This document shows, one piece after another, positions 15,167 through 22,610 of a stretch of 46,161 nucleotides of DNA (the first letter of the stretch is position 1; each line of letters starts with the position of its first letter). Origin of the DNA: Lachnospiraceae bacterium (lineage in GTDB: Bacteria > Bacillota > Clostridia > Lachnospirales > Lachnospiraceae). The position numbers and the translations under genes were made by a program. The notes below the pieces were generated by a model that ran no database searches, had not been told where the DNA came from, and saw only the letters and a program-made list of their open reading frames with translations. The DNA lies in the NCBI GenBank assembly GCA_016294075.1, contig JAEDCQ010000013.1, positions 1 to 46,161 on the forward strand. The letters run 5' to 3'.

Positions 15167-15516
15167 TCTTCATTTAAACTATTCATTTTGCAATTTCCCT
15201 GGAAAACAGCGGTTTCATCAACAGTAAGACTTCCGGTCTGAATATCACCGAATAATTTTCCTGCTGAAACAAGCTCTGTTTTTCCGCTTGCATAAATATT
15301 GCCTTTAACGGTTCCGCTGATTTTTACATCCGCTCCCGTAATATTTCCGTTCACAATACCGTCCGTTGCAATAACCACAACACCTTCTGTTGTTATATCT
15401 CCGTTTACGGTACCATCAATTCTCATGGAAGCAGATGACTTTAAGATTCCTTCCACTACTGTACCTGCTCCTATTATTGTGCTTTCTCCGTTGATAAACT
15501 GATTATTCTTTTTCAA
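15148..15516 (-). CDS. Bactofilin (polymer-forming cytoskeletal protein)
   Basis: A 122-aa bactofilin. Short tails flank a central right-handed beta-helix (about 13-105) built from repeats of the type GTVNGDI, GIVNGNI, GTVKGNI and GKLFGDI. Such proteins polymerise without nucleotides and localise wall enzymes or morphogenesis factors. It lies 20 bp downstream of a LytM-like membrane protein, the classical bactofilin partner, so the two form an operon. The C-terminal tail is acidic and basic mixed. Confidence 0.93.
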   Translation of the reverse strand: MKKNNQFINGESTIIGAGTVVEGILKSSASMRIDGTVNGDITTEGVVVIATDGIVNGNITGADVKISGTVKGNIYASGKTELVSAGKLFGDIQTGSLTVDETAVFQGNCKMNSLNEEKKVEE

Positions 15517-15536
15517 TTCTCTTTCTCCTTTTTCTG

Positions 15537-16286
15537 TTATCCGTTAATTTCCAAGACATCGGTCGGTTCAATATAATCTCCGTCCTTCATAATCTGATAT
15601 GCCATAATGTCAGCAAATTCATTGTCGTCATCCTCTTCCATTTCATATAAAAGGGTGCCACGGACAACTTCATCACCTTCATTTACCTTTGGTGTCGTAC
15701 CGCTGCGGTATACAGAGATATAACCATTTCCATGATCAACAAATACCTGATATCCGTATTTATTATCCTCACTCATATAACTTACCACACCTGCACCGGA
15801 TGCTACAACACTAATTCCTTCTGAGGCATCAAACAAAATCATCGGTCTTGTTACCTCACCCTCATCCAATTCCAGTGTTTCCTCTGTTTCTTCCATATCA
15901 GCAGTTCCCGATAAAGGAAATCCCGTTGGCATATTTTTTTCTTCCTGTACTTTTTCCGCATCCACCTTTTCGTTTACGGTTTTACTTAATATAGATACCT
16001 TTTCCAGCAATTGTTCATTTTCCTGCTGTAAAAGAGCATATTCTTCATTAAGCTTATCCAGCTTTCCCGCCATAACAGTTTCCCTGCTCATAATAATCGT
16101 ATTATGATAGGACGTAAAACCAATATAACCAATCAGCACAAGAAACAAGATAATTGTAACGGTTTTTAAGAAATTGATTCTTGCTCTCGAATACTTATAT
16201 CGCTTTGTTTTTTCAACAGGTGAATCGGAAAGAATCAGAAGAACATAATTTGTTTTTTTTCTCTTCTTTTTTTTCCCTCTCTGCAA
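15537..16286 (-). CDS. Membrane-anchored LytM/M23-like protein with lost metal site
   Basis: A 249-aa protein: a Lys-rich cytosolic N terminus, one TM helix (about 42-62), a coiled coil (about 75-110), an acidic linker, and a C-terminal LytM-type beta domain (about 150-245, with ISVVASGAGVVSYM and YQVFVDHGNGYISVY). Active M23 peptidases need HxxxD and HxH motifs. Here the first region reads FDASEG, the position of the YxH histidine reads YRS, and the HxH region reads MAYQI, so the zinc ligands are gone. It is probably a regulator or scaffold. The start is TTG at 16286, chosen because GGGAGG lies 7 nt upstream. It is co-transcribed with bactofilin. Confidence 0.8.
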   Translation of the reverse strand: MQRGKKKKRKKTNYVLLILSDSPVEKTKRYKYSRARINFLKTVTIILFLVLIGYIGFTSYHNTIIMSRETVMAGKLDKLNEEYALLQQENEQLLEKVSILSKTVNEKVDAEKVQEEKNMPTGFPLSGTADMEETEETLELDEGEVTRPMILFDASEGISVVASGAGVVSYMSEDNKYGYQVFVDHGNGYISVYRSGTTPKVNEGDEVVRGTLLYEMEEDDDNEFADIMAYQIMKDGDYIEPTDVLEING

Positions 16287-16433
16287 TTTTTAACCTCCCT
16301 GCAAAAATATTATTCTCCAGCCCAATGATTATACCAAATTTATCCAATTTATTCAATTCAAAAAAAGCGCAAATATTGTTTAAACAATTCTTCTATAATA
16401 TACCATTTATCTGCCATATTTTTGAAATACAAC

Positions 16434-16482
16434 TTTACTTTTTTTAGGCTCTATGTTATTCTAAACATGTTGTAAATACAAC
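16434..16482 (+). promoter_or_regulatory. Promoter and leader hairpin of the cold-shock gene
   Basis: TTTACT (16434-16439) and TATTCT (16457-16462) are spaced 17 nt. The predicted leader begins with a small hairpin GTTGT/ACAAC (16469-16482), followed by the GGAGG ribosome site. Cold-shock gene leaders often fold, but the size of this one is modest. Confidence 0.55.
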
Positions 16483-16510
16483 GTTATATTTATTTTTGGA
16501 GGACTTTGCA

Positions 16511-16711
16511 ATGAACAAAGGTACAGTAAAATGGTTTAACAACCAAAAAGGTTACGGATTTATCTGTGATGAAGAAGGAAATGATGTATTCGTACACTAC
16601 TCCGGACTTAACATGGAAGGCTTCAAGTCTTTAGATGAAGGCGCTGCTGTTGAATTCGAAGTTGTTAACGGAGAAAAAGGACCTCAGGCAGTAAACGTAA
16701 CAAAATTATAA
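16511..16711 (+). CDS. Cold-shock protein (CspA family)
   Basis: A 66-aa single cold-shock domain. It starts MNKGTVKWFNNQKGYGFI, which contains the RNP1 motif (KGYGFI); DVFVHYSGL is the RNP2 region; it ends QAVNVTKL. It is an RNA chaperone that melts structured mRNA. The ATG at 16511 is preceded by GGAGG 9 nt upstream; an in-frame TTG at 16496 would overlap the ribosome site and is rejected. The stop codon lies in a 22-bp perfect palindrome. Confidence 0.95.
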   Translation: MNKGTVKWFNNQKGYGFICDEEGNDVFVHYSGLNMEGFKSLDEGAAVEFEVVNGEKGPQAVNVTKL

Positions 16712-16730
16712 TAAGAGACGTCTCTTATTA
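16709..16730. repeat. 22-bp perfect palindrome at the csp stop codon
   Basis: The sequence at 16709-16730 is fully self-complementary with centre ACGT and begins with the csp stop codon TAA. There is no loop and no T tract. It may stabilise the mRNA 3' end, act as a binding site, or be a chance palindrome. Confidence 0.6.
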
Positions 16731-16826
16731 AGTCTCATTCATCCGATGTGCCTGTTCTATAAATAATAAAGGATTATCAAGCAGTCTTTTTTCTTTGTAT
16801 GAATTTGTGGTAATTAATGAATGAAA

Positions 16827-16857
16827 GCAACGGATGTCACGCTTTGCGAGTCATCTT
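16827..16857 (+). repeat. Dyad element, copy 1 (cspA side of hisA)
   Basis: An imperfect hairpin: GGATG and CGC on the left arm, GCG and CATC on the right, with isolated mismatches and a TTT loop. It resembles the element at 17731-17761 read on the opposite strand at roughly 80 percent of positions. The two copies bracket the eukaryote-type hisA gene. Confidence 0.6.
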
Positions 16858-16863
16858 TATTTT

Positions 16864-16899
16864 AAAAAGAGCCAATCGTATGATTGGTTCTTTTTATTT
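16864..16899. terminator. Bidirectional terminator between csp and hisA
   Basis: A 14-bp stem with one G-T pair (16864-16877 with 16882-16895, loop GTAT) has T residues on its plus side and, because the left arm begins with A, also on its minus side. It serves both convergent genes. Confidence 0.85.
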
Positions 16900-16914
16900 T
16901 ATCTATAATTATAT

Positions 16915-17697
16915 CTATGAATGATTTTTAAAATATGAAAGCACTTTTTCAAATTCCAGAGGACCTCCAAAAAGTGATAATGCACTTCCTATGGTTGCAT
17001 CCAATCTGCCGTTTCCTTTTTCAAACAGCTCATCGAGGTCGGAAAATGAGTGGATTCCCCCAGCATATGTAATCGGAATCTGTTCAAATGAGCCTAAAAA
17101 TTTTGCAAGATTCCCGTCAATTCCATTCATTTTTCCTTCAACATCTACTGCATGAATCAGAAATTCATCAGAAAAACTTGCAAGAAGGCTTAAATTTTCA
17201 TAATTTAACACAAAATCAGTATCTTTTTGCCACCTGTCGGTTACAATAATATATTCTCCGTTTTTCATACGACAGCTCAGATCCAATACAAGATGTTCTT
17301 TGCCGACTGTCCGTTTCATTTTTTCTAAATTATCGAATTGTATTTTACCGTTTTGAAATACATATGAGGTCACAATTACATGACTGGCACCTGCTTTTAT
17401 AAATTCTTCGGCATTCGTTTCATTTATTCCGCCGCCAATCTGCATACCGTCCGGATATGCTTTCAGAGCATTTAATGCCTGCAGCTTTGTAGCTTCATAA
17501 TAATCTGTTCCTTCTTTATTTAATAAAATGATATGTCCACCGGATAACAGATGTTCTTTATATAAAGCTGCAAAATAGTCTGCATCTTCTGCTGCAACAT
17601 AATTTTCCTGTGCCCTGTTTCCCTCATCGCGAAGGCTGGCACCTACAATCTGTTTTACTTTTCCGTTATGAATATCAATACATGGTCGAAATTTCAT
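16915..17697 (-). CDS. hisA: Eukaryote-type HisA: ProFAR isomerase
   Basis: A 260-aa (beta-alpha)8-barrel enzyme for the ProFAR-to-PRFAR isomerisation in histidine synthesis. The sequence matches the yeast HIS6-like branch, not the usual bacterial one: FRPCIDIHNGKVKQIVG at the start, QIGGGINETNAEEFI, VIVTSYVF, VLDLSCR, EFLIHAVDVEGKMNGID, ITYAGGIHS and a final IGSALSLFGG. The catalytic pair is presumably D8 and D139. No other his gene is near and it stands alone between two terminated units. Two inverted dyad elements flank it. Gene type is confident; possible transfer is inferred from the branch and the isolation. Confidence 0.85.
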   Translation of the reverse strand: MKFRPCIDIHNGKVKQIVGASLRDEGNRAQENYVAAEDADYFAALYKEHLLSGGHIILLNKEGTDYYEATKLQALNALKAYPDGMQIGGGINETNAEEFIKAGASHVIVTSYVFQNGKIQFDNLEKMKRTVGKEHLVLDLSCRMKNGEYIIVTDRWQKDTDFVLNYENLSLLASFSDEFLIHAVDVEGKMNGIDGNLAKFLGSFEQIPITYAGGIHSFSDLDELFEKGNGRLDATIGSALSLFGGPLEFEKVLSYFKNHS

Positions 17698-17933
17698 CTT
17701 TAATTCATCCCCATCTTCTTTTATTGACTTAAGGATGACTCAAAAAACGTGACATCCTTTGTTTTATGTAGTTGGTGTTTTACGTATTTGATATTTAATA
17801 ATTTCTCAGATTAAAATTAAAAATACAAATTTATTATACAGCAAAATGATGTTGAATAAAATTATTATTTTCGTTTCATACTAACAATGAAATCTATAAA
17901 AAATAGCGTTAACTACGCAGATTGGAGTATGTT
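17698..17933. other. hisA upstream / lipoprotein upstream region
   Basis: Apart from the dyad at 17731-17761 this 236-bp divergent intergenic region is AT-rich with no open frame. It must carry promoters for hisA (minus) and the repeat lipoprotein (plus), but no hexamer pair is clear enough to call. Confidence 0.35.
17731..17761 (-). repeat. Dyad element, copy 2 (upstream of hisA)
   Basis: AAGGATG (17731-17737) and CATCCTT (17753-17759) form a hairpin around an A-rich loop. Read on the minus strand it resembles the copy at 16827-16857. It begins 33 bp upstream of the hisA start codon, so it would be part of the hisA leader RNA or an operator. Confidence 0.6.
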
Positions 17934-18371
17934 ATGAAAATATTTAGAAAAGCAACTGTTATTTTAGTTCTCGCACTTGTACTTTCTTCCTTTACAACAG
18001 GATGCGCCGGCTGCGGCAACAATAATAATCCGAATACAAACGATATGGTTGAAAGTACACCTGCCGGAACAGATGAAGGAATCCTTAATGATGAAAATGC
18101 ATTTACATCAGAAACACCAAACAATGTTTCTGACAACGGCATTCAAAACAACGGTGGAAACGGTAATACAGATAATATTACCAATAATGCTAACGGCGTT
18201 GTAGATAACAACGGAAACAGAGTAGACGAAAACGGTAATGTTGTTGATGATGCAGGCAATATCATCAGCGATGCAGGAGACGTTGTCGGTGATGCCGTAA
18301 ACAATGTCGGCAATGCAGCAAAAGATGTTGTTGACGGTGTAGGTAACGGTGTTCGTGATTTAACACGATAG
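17934..18371 (+). CDS. Asn/Asp-rich repeat lipoprotein
   Basis: A 145-aa protein with a signal peptide and lipobox ending at C24 (TTGC). The mature part is almost all Asn, Asp, Gly and Val. From about residue 85 on it is a tandem series of seven-residue units, such as VVDNNGN, RVDENGN, VVDDAGN, IISDAGD and VVGDAVN, that become more divergent toward the end. I chose the ATG at 17934 because TTGGAG lies 6 nt upstream. It is a surface protein; low-complexity Asp repeats may bind cations or act as a spacer. No family is recognised. It shares a terminator with fbp. Confidence 0.7.
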   Translation: MKIFRKATVILVLALVLSSFTTGCAGCGNNNNPNTNDMVESTPAGTDEGILNDENAFTSETPNNVSDNGIQNNGGNGNTDNITNNANGVVDNNGNRVDENGNVVDDAGNIISDAGDVVGDAVNNVGNAAKDVVDGVGNGVRDLTR

Positions 18372-18401
18372 TAAAATGTAGTGTATTCCTTTGATATTCG
18401 A

Positions 18402-18446
18402 AAACGCTCAATTATTAAATCTCCTTTAATAATTGAGCGTTTGTTT
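18402..18446. terminator. Bidirectional terminator between the repeat lipoprotein and fbp
   Basis: A perfect 18-bp stem (18402-18419 with 18425-18442, loop TCTCC) is flanked by T residues on both strands. It ends both convergent genes. Confidence 0.9.
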
Positions 18447-20401
18447 TATACACCTTTTTCCACTATTATTCCATCATGATATGCTTTTAACAAATCTTCC
18501 AATTGCTTAATGCTCGTACGAAGTTCTATACCGATGTCCGTTTCTGACACACAGATTCTGTTCTGTGCCGTTTCAACAATAATGGAATCCGAAAAGATAT
18601 CCGACTCATTTCGGATTGCAGACTCGGCGGATTCAAACAATTCATGTGCCACAAGTCGCATTCCATGCGAATTGGCAACCAAAGTATAGCCGGCTATTCC
18701 TGTTTTATCCTGGTATGCCTTTGAAAAGCCTCCGTCGATAATCAGAAGCTTGCCCTTACATTTTATCGGCGTTTCACCTTTTTTTAATTCTACCGGCACA
18801 TGACCGTTAATAATATGGGAGGTTTCCGTATTTAAACCGAATTCCTTCAAGATATGGTTCAGTACATCCTCATTATCCATCAGACGATAATAGCTGTTTT
18901 TCTTTTCTTTATGCGTCTCTTTATCTTCCACAAAATAACGTTCAAAGGTTGTCATTTTATCCTTGCCAAACACCGGTGAATTCGGTCCTGCCCAGATATA
19001 CCAGATTATATCCTGCCCCTTTAATTTTTCAGTCTTATCCTGAGAGTAATACCCCTTTCTCGCATAGTTGTCCAATACATCATACAATGCTTTTCCCGCA
19101 TATTCTTTTCCGTAAACGGATACCGTATTAAAATTCCCTTCCTCATCCATTGGTACACAACCATGATACAACAAATTGGAATTATGTACCTTATATAAGC
19201 TTCCCTTAGAAAAAAGGAATTTAACATGACGCTGCAGCTTCTCACTATGTCTGAAGGCATCCTTTAACCGGATCATAACAGCTTCTTCTTCCTCCGTAAG
19301 CTTATACGGATTGGCAGGGTCAACAGTCGGAAACTCCGTATCTAACATCGGATATTCTTTCCCATATATAACAACTGTTTTTTTATCATAATCAATCTTA
19401 TCAAGAAGCAGTCTGTCTTCCATTTCAAATTCCGGTCTGCGTAATATCAGTTGTCCCTCCAGTTTAAACTGCAGAACGGAAATTGCTTTATGGATTTTCA
19501 TATCCATATCCAAATCTTTTGTGTTGTAATCATCACTATATTTTATTGCAAAACGGTCACAATTCACATTCTCATAAGTCTTTAATGCAAATGTCACCAA
19601 AGGAATCAGATTAATGCCGTATCCCTCTTCTATTGTATCAAGATTACCGTAGCGTGCCGCGATACGGATAACGGTGGCAATGCAGGCAAGATGACCGCTT
19701 GCAGCTCCCATCCAGACAACATCATGATTTCCCCATTGTATATCGACTGAATGGTAATTCGTCAGTGTGTCCATGATGATATGAGGGCCCTTTCCCCTAT
19801 CATAAATATCTCCGACAATATGCAGATGATCCACAACCATCCTTTGAATCAGATAACAAAGTGCCGTTATAAAATCAGGTGCACGTCCGATTTTAATAAT
19901 GGTATCAATAATACCATTATAATATGCTTCCTTATCCTGTACTTCTTCCTTTTCCGTAATCAATTCTTCAATAACATATGCAAAATCCTTCGGAAGTGCC
20001 TTTCTTACCTTTGAGCGCGTATACTTGGAAGAAACACGTTTTGTCATTTGTACAAGACGATGCAGAGTAATCTTATACCAGTCTTCCAGATTATCTTCTT
20101 CCTCCTGAATAATTTCCAATTTTTCTACAGGATAATAAATTAATGTGGCAAGACTTTTTTTATCTTTCAGACTCAGTGTATTGCCAAATTCTTCATCAAT
20201 TTTTCTGCGCACGGAGCCGGAGCCGTTTTTGAGCACATGATTAAATTGCTCATATTCACCGTGTATATCAGTCAGAAAATGCTCTGTTCCTTTCGGAAGA
20301 TTTAAAATTGCTTCCAGATTAATAATTTCCGTGGATGCCGAAGCAATTGTCGGAAACTGCTTTGCCAATCCTTTCAGATACACTAATTCCATATTATCCA
20401 T
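18446..20401 (-). CDS. fbp: Fructose-1,6-bisphosphatase, class III
   Basis: A 651-aa class III FBPase, the Firmicute gluconeogenic enzyme with a calcineurin-like metallophosphatase fold. Metal-site motifs are visible: DIH at D45-H47, GDIYDRG, and GNHDVVWMG. Later segments YDKKTVVIYGKEYPMLDTEFPT, GHVPVELKKGETP and LLIIDGGFSKAYQ are family signatures. Length fits the family. The ATG at 20401 has an AGGAG site. It lies 75 bp after dapB on the same strand, so it may be read from the lysine-regulated promoter as well as its own. Confidence 0.95.
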   Translation of the reverse strand: MDNMELVYLKGLAKQFPTIASASTEIINLEAILNLPKGTEHFLTDIHGEYEQFNHVLKNGSGSVRRKIDEEFGNTLSLKDKKSLATLIYYPVEKLEIIQEEEDNLEDWYKITLHRLVQMTKRVSSKYTRSKVRKALPKDFAYVIEELITEKEEVQDKEAYYNGIIDTIIKIGRAPDFITALCYLIQRMVVDHLHIVGDIYDRGKGPHIIMDTLTNYHSVDIQWGNHDVVWMGAASGHLACIATVIRIAARYGNLDTIEEGYGINLIPLVTFALKTYENVNCDRFAIKYSDDYNTKDLDMDMKIHKAISVLQFKLEGQLILRRPEFEMEDRLLLDKIDYDKKTVVIYGKEYPMLDTEFPTVDPANPYKLTEEEEAVMIRLKDAFRHSEKLQRHVKFLFSKGSLYKVHNSNLLYHGCVPMDEEGNFNTVSVYGKEYAGKALYDVLDNYARKGYYSQDKTEKLKGQDIIWYIWAGPNSPVFGKDKMTTFERYFVEDKETHKEKKNSYYRLMDNEDVLNHILKEFGLNTETSHIINGHVPVELKKGETPIKCKGKLLIIDGGFSKAYQDKTGIAGYTLVANSHGMRLVAHELFESAESAIRNESDIFSDSIIVETAQNRICVSETDIGIELRTSIKQLEDLLKAYHDGIIVEKGV

Positions 20402-20476
20402 GTTATTTTTCTCCTTTTATACCATTTAAAAGAAAAGGACATATCCTGTCACTTCTGCCTTTTTGAAAAGAAAAAC

Positions 20477-21241
20477 CTACATAGCACTGTCAATAACATC
20501 TGCCATTGTATAAAAGCCCGCTTTTTTACCATTTAAAAACTTAGCGGCCGCAACAGCACCCTTCCCAAAAATAGCACGTGAATATGCAGTATGGGAAAAT
20601 GTAATCACTTCATCTGTTCCGGCAAAAATCACATCATGTTCACCAACAATCGTGCCTCCGCGCACTGCTGAGATTCCGATTTCCTTTTCGGGACGTTTTT
20701 CTCTTCTCATACTTCTATCATACACATATTCATAGCTATTATCAAATACTTCATTAATACTGTCTGCCAAGGCAATCGCTGTTCCGCTCGGAGCATCCAG
20801 TTTCTGATTATGATGTTTCTCCACAATCTCAATGTCATAGCCTGCAGGTGCAAAAACGGTCGAAGCTTCTTTTAACAGCTTAAGTAACACATTAATGCCT
20901 AATGACATATTTGCCGATTTTAATACTGCCGTCTTTTTGGAGGCTTCTTCCACTTTTTTCAACTGTTCCTCTGAAAGACCTGTGGAACACAGTACGCAGG
21001 GCATCTGACTTCGTTCGCAGAAAGAAAGCAGACTGTCTACTGCTTTTGCAGATGCAAAATCTATCACAACATCCGCTTCAACATCACAATCATCAATATT
21101 TGAAAATACCGGAAAAGAATTCTTCACAGAATCGTTTAAATCAATTCCGGCTACAATCTTTGCATCCGCATCATTCCCAACAAGTCCGGCAATAACCTGA
21201 CCCATACGGCCGTTACATCCATGCATAATTATTCTTGTCAT
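20477..21241 (-). CDS. dapB: 4-hydroxy-tetrahydrodipicolinate reductase
   Basis: A 254-aa NAD(P)H-dependent reductase, the second committed step of lysine/diaminopimelate synthesis. Rossmann motif GCNGRMGQ lies near residue 8; the catalytic EKHHNQKLDAPSGTA segment and the tetramer contact GTIVGEHDVIFAG are intact. It follows dapA with a 90-bp gap that contains an 11-bp perfect hairpin. Regulation by the lysine riboswitch upstream of dapA is likely. Confidence 0.96.
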   Translation of the reverse strand: MTRIIMHGCNGRMGQVIAGLVGNDADAKIVAGIDLNDSVKNSFPVFSNIDDCDVEADVVIDFASAKAVDSLLSFCERSQMPCVLCSTGLSEEQLKKVEEASKKTAVLKSANMSLGINVLLKLLKEASTVFAPAGYDIEIVEKHHNQKLDAPSGTAIALADSINEVFDNSYEYVYDRSMRREKRPEKEIGISAVRGGTIVGEHDVIFAGTDEVITFSHTAYSRAIFGKGAVAAAKFLNGKKAGFYTMADVIDSAM

Positions 21242-21289
21242 TTTTCCCTCACATTCTGCCGCGCCGGGCGGCTTTTTGCTTTAACTTAC

Positions 21290-21322
21290 TATCGCAGGAA
21301 CACATGCTGTATTCCTGCGATA
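21290..21322 (-). other. Hairpin in the dapA-dapB gap
   Basis: TATCGCAGGAA (21290-21300) pairs perfectly with TTCCTGCGATA (21312-21322), loop 11 nt. It lies 10 bp after the dapA stop. No T tract follows on the minus strand, so it is more likely an mRNA processing or stability element than a terminator. Confidence 0.55.
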
Positions 21323-21331
21323 AAATCTTTA

Positions 21332-22222
21332 CTATTTTAATATCCCGTAATCCTTCATGGCTTTTTCTAATCTTGCGGCATTCGCATCTTCCATAACCGT
21401 AAGAGGACGTCTTAATGTACCTCCCATCATTCCCATAAGATGAAGTGCTTTCTTAACAGGAATAGGATTCACTTCACAGAACAGTGCCTCAATAAGTGAG
21501 ATTGCCTCTAACTGCATTTTGCAGCTTCCTTCCACATCACCTTCAAAGAATTTTGCACAGATATCATGTGTCTGAGCCGGTGCTACATTAGATAAAACAG
21601 AAATAACACCTTTTCCACCAAGTGATAATAAAGGAACAATCTGGTCATCATTGCCCGAATACAAATCCACTTTTCCGCCTGCAATGGACATCAGCTTTGC
21701 AACCTGGGAAATATTTCCTGTTGCATCCTTTACACCCACGATATTTTCAACTTCCGTGCAGAGCTTTACAACCGTTTCCGGTAAAATATTAACCCCTCCG
21801 GTTCTTCCCGGAATATTATAAAGAATCATAGGCACCTTAACAGAATCCGCAACCATTTTAAAATGTTCAAAAAGGCCCTTCTGTGTTGCCTTATTATAAT
21901 AAGGTGTTACAACTAAAATACCGTCAACCCCTGCTTTTTCTGCCTCCTGTGACAGATAAATGGCAGTTTCGGTACAATTCGAACCTGTTCCGGCAACAAC
22001 CGGTATTCTTCCGTTTACACATTTTACGCAGTAACGGATTACATCCAAATGCTCCTCATGACTGAGTGTAGAAGCTTCTCCCGTTGTACCGCATACAATA
22101 ATTGCATCCGTACCGTTTGAAATCTGATACTCAATGTTTTTTGCAAAGGTTTCGTAATCAACCTCTCCGTTTTCTTTAAATGGTGTTACAATTGCTACAC
22201 CTGCTCCTGTAAAAATGGCCAT
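21332..22222 (-). CDS. dapA: 4-hydroxy-tetrahydrodipicolinate synthase
   Basis: A 296-aa TIM-barrel aldolase that condenses pyruvate and aspartate semialdehyde. Motifs: GTTGEASTLS near residue 45, the YNIPGRTG tyrosine, the Schiff-base lysine in VGVKDATGN, and YSGNDDQ. The ATG at 22222 has an AGGAGGAG site 7 nt upstream; an in-frame ATG farther upstream at 22312 would add 30 residues unlike the family. It lies directly downstream of a lysine riboswitch and its terminator, so feedback control by lysine is expected. Confidence 0.96.
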   Translation of the reverse strand: MAIFTGAGVAIVTPFKENGEVDYETFAKNIEYQISNGTDAIIVCGTTGEASTLSHEEHLDVIRYCVKCVNGRIPVVAGTGSNCTETAIYLSQEAEKAGVDGILVVTPYYNKATQKGLFEHFKMVADSVKVPMILYNIPGRTGGVNILPETVVKLCTEVENIVGVKDATGNISQVAKLMSIAGGKVDLYSGNDDQIVPLLSLGGKGVISVLSNVAPAQTHDICAKFFEGDVEGSCKMQLEAISLIEALFCEVNPIPVKKALHLMGMMGGTLRRPLTVMEDANAARLEKAMKDYGILK

Positions 22223-22329
22223 GTTTATTCTCCTCCTTATGGCAAAAAGTATGTAGCGAAGCTTACTGAAACAAAGCGTTTGTGATTTTACCAAAACAAC
22301 GGCAAATCGCAAAAGCCGTCATATTTGGA

Positions 22330-22550
22330 TAAAAAAAGACCGTGCACAGGGGCGCGGTCTTCTGATTCTTCCAACACTCTCGATAGCTCCCCATCTTAAT
22401 AAAGATGACAGTCACAAGGCTGTTGACCCTGTGCCCAAGATTCAATCTACAGGAAATCTCCTCTTTCGGCGTTCCTCCCTTTCTCTCTTCTTCCTCTGCG
22501 CCTGTCACATCCGAAGAGATACTCTTAATTCACGCGACCTCTACCCTTTA
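22330..22550 (-). promoter_or_regulatory. Lysine riboswitch (L-box) with terminator, upstream of dapA
   Basis: The leader shows the conserved lysine-riboswitch blocks on the minus strand: GGGTAGAGGTCGCG near 22533-22546, AAGAGTA, GAACGCCGAAAG near 22463-22474, and GGGGAGCTATC near 22382-22392. The outer stem pairs GGTAG with CTATC. Downstream, a GACCG/CGGTC stem (22338-22342 with 22355-22359) is followed by seven T. Lysine binding should favour this terminator and switch dapA-dapB off. Confidence 0.9.
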
Positions 22551-22564
22551 TCATTATTAAACAC

Positions 22565-22593
22565 ATACTAACACCACTTATTTTATCTGTCAA
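22565..22593 (-). promoter_or_regulatory. Promoter of the dapA leader
   Basis: Minus-strand TTGACA (22588-22593) and TAGTAT (22565-22570) are spaced 17 nt, placing the start just upstream of the lysine riboswitch. Confidence 0.8.
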
Positions 22594-22610
22594 TGCAAAA
22601 CTACAGCTTT

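Noticed and set aside
17934..18371. Calcium-binding RTX-type repeats in the Asn/Asp-rich lipoprotein
   Set aside because: Units are seven residues without the GGxGxDxUx nine-residue RTX pattern.
21255..21280. GC-rich stem with TTTTT near the dapB start, plus-strand terminator
   Set aside because: The plus strand carries no gene here and the T tract is on the wrong strand for dapA; probably incidental.
22263..22508. 81-codon frame upstream of dapA
   Set aside because: It lies inside the lysine riboswitch; aptamer conservation explains the sequence.
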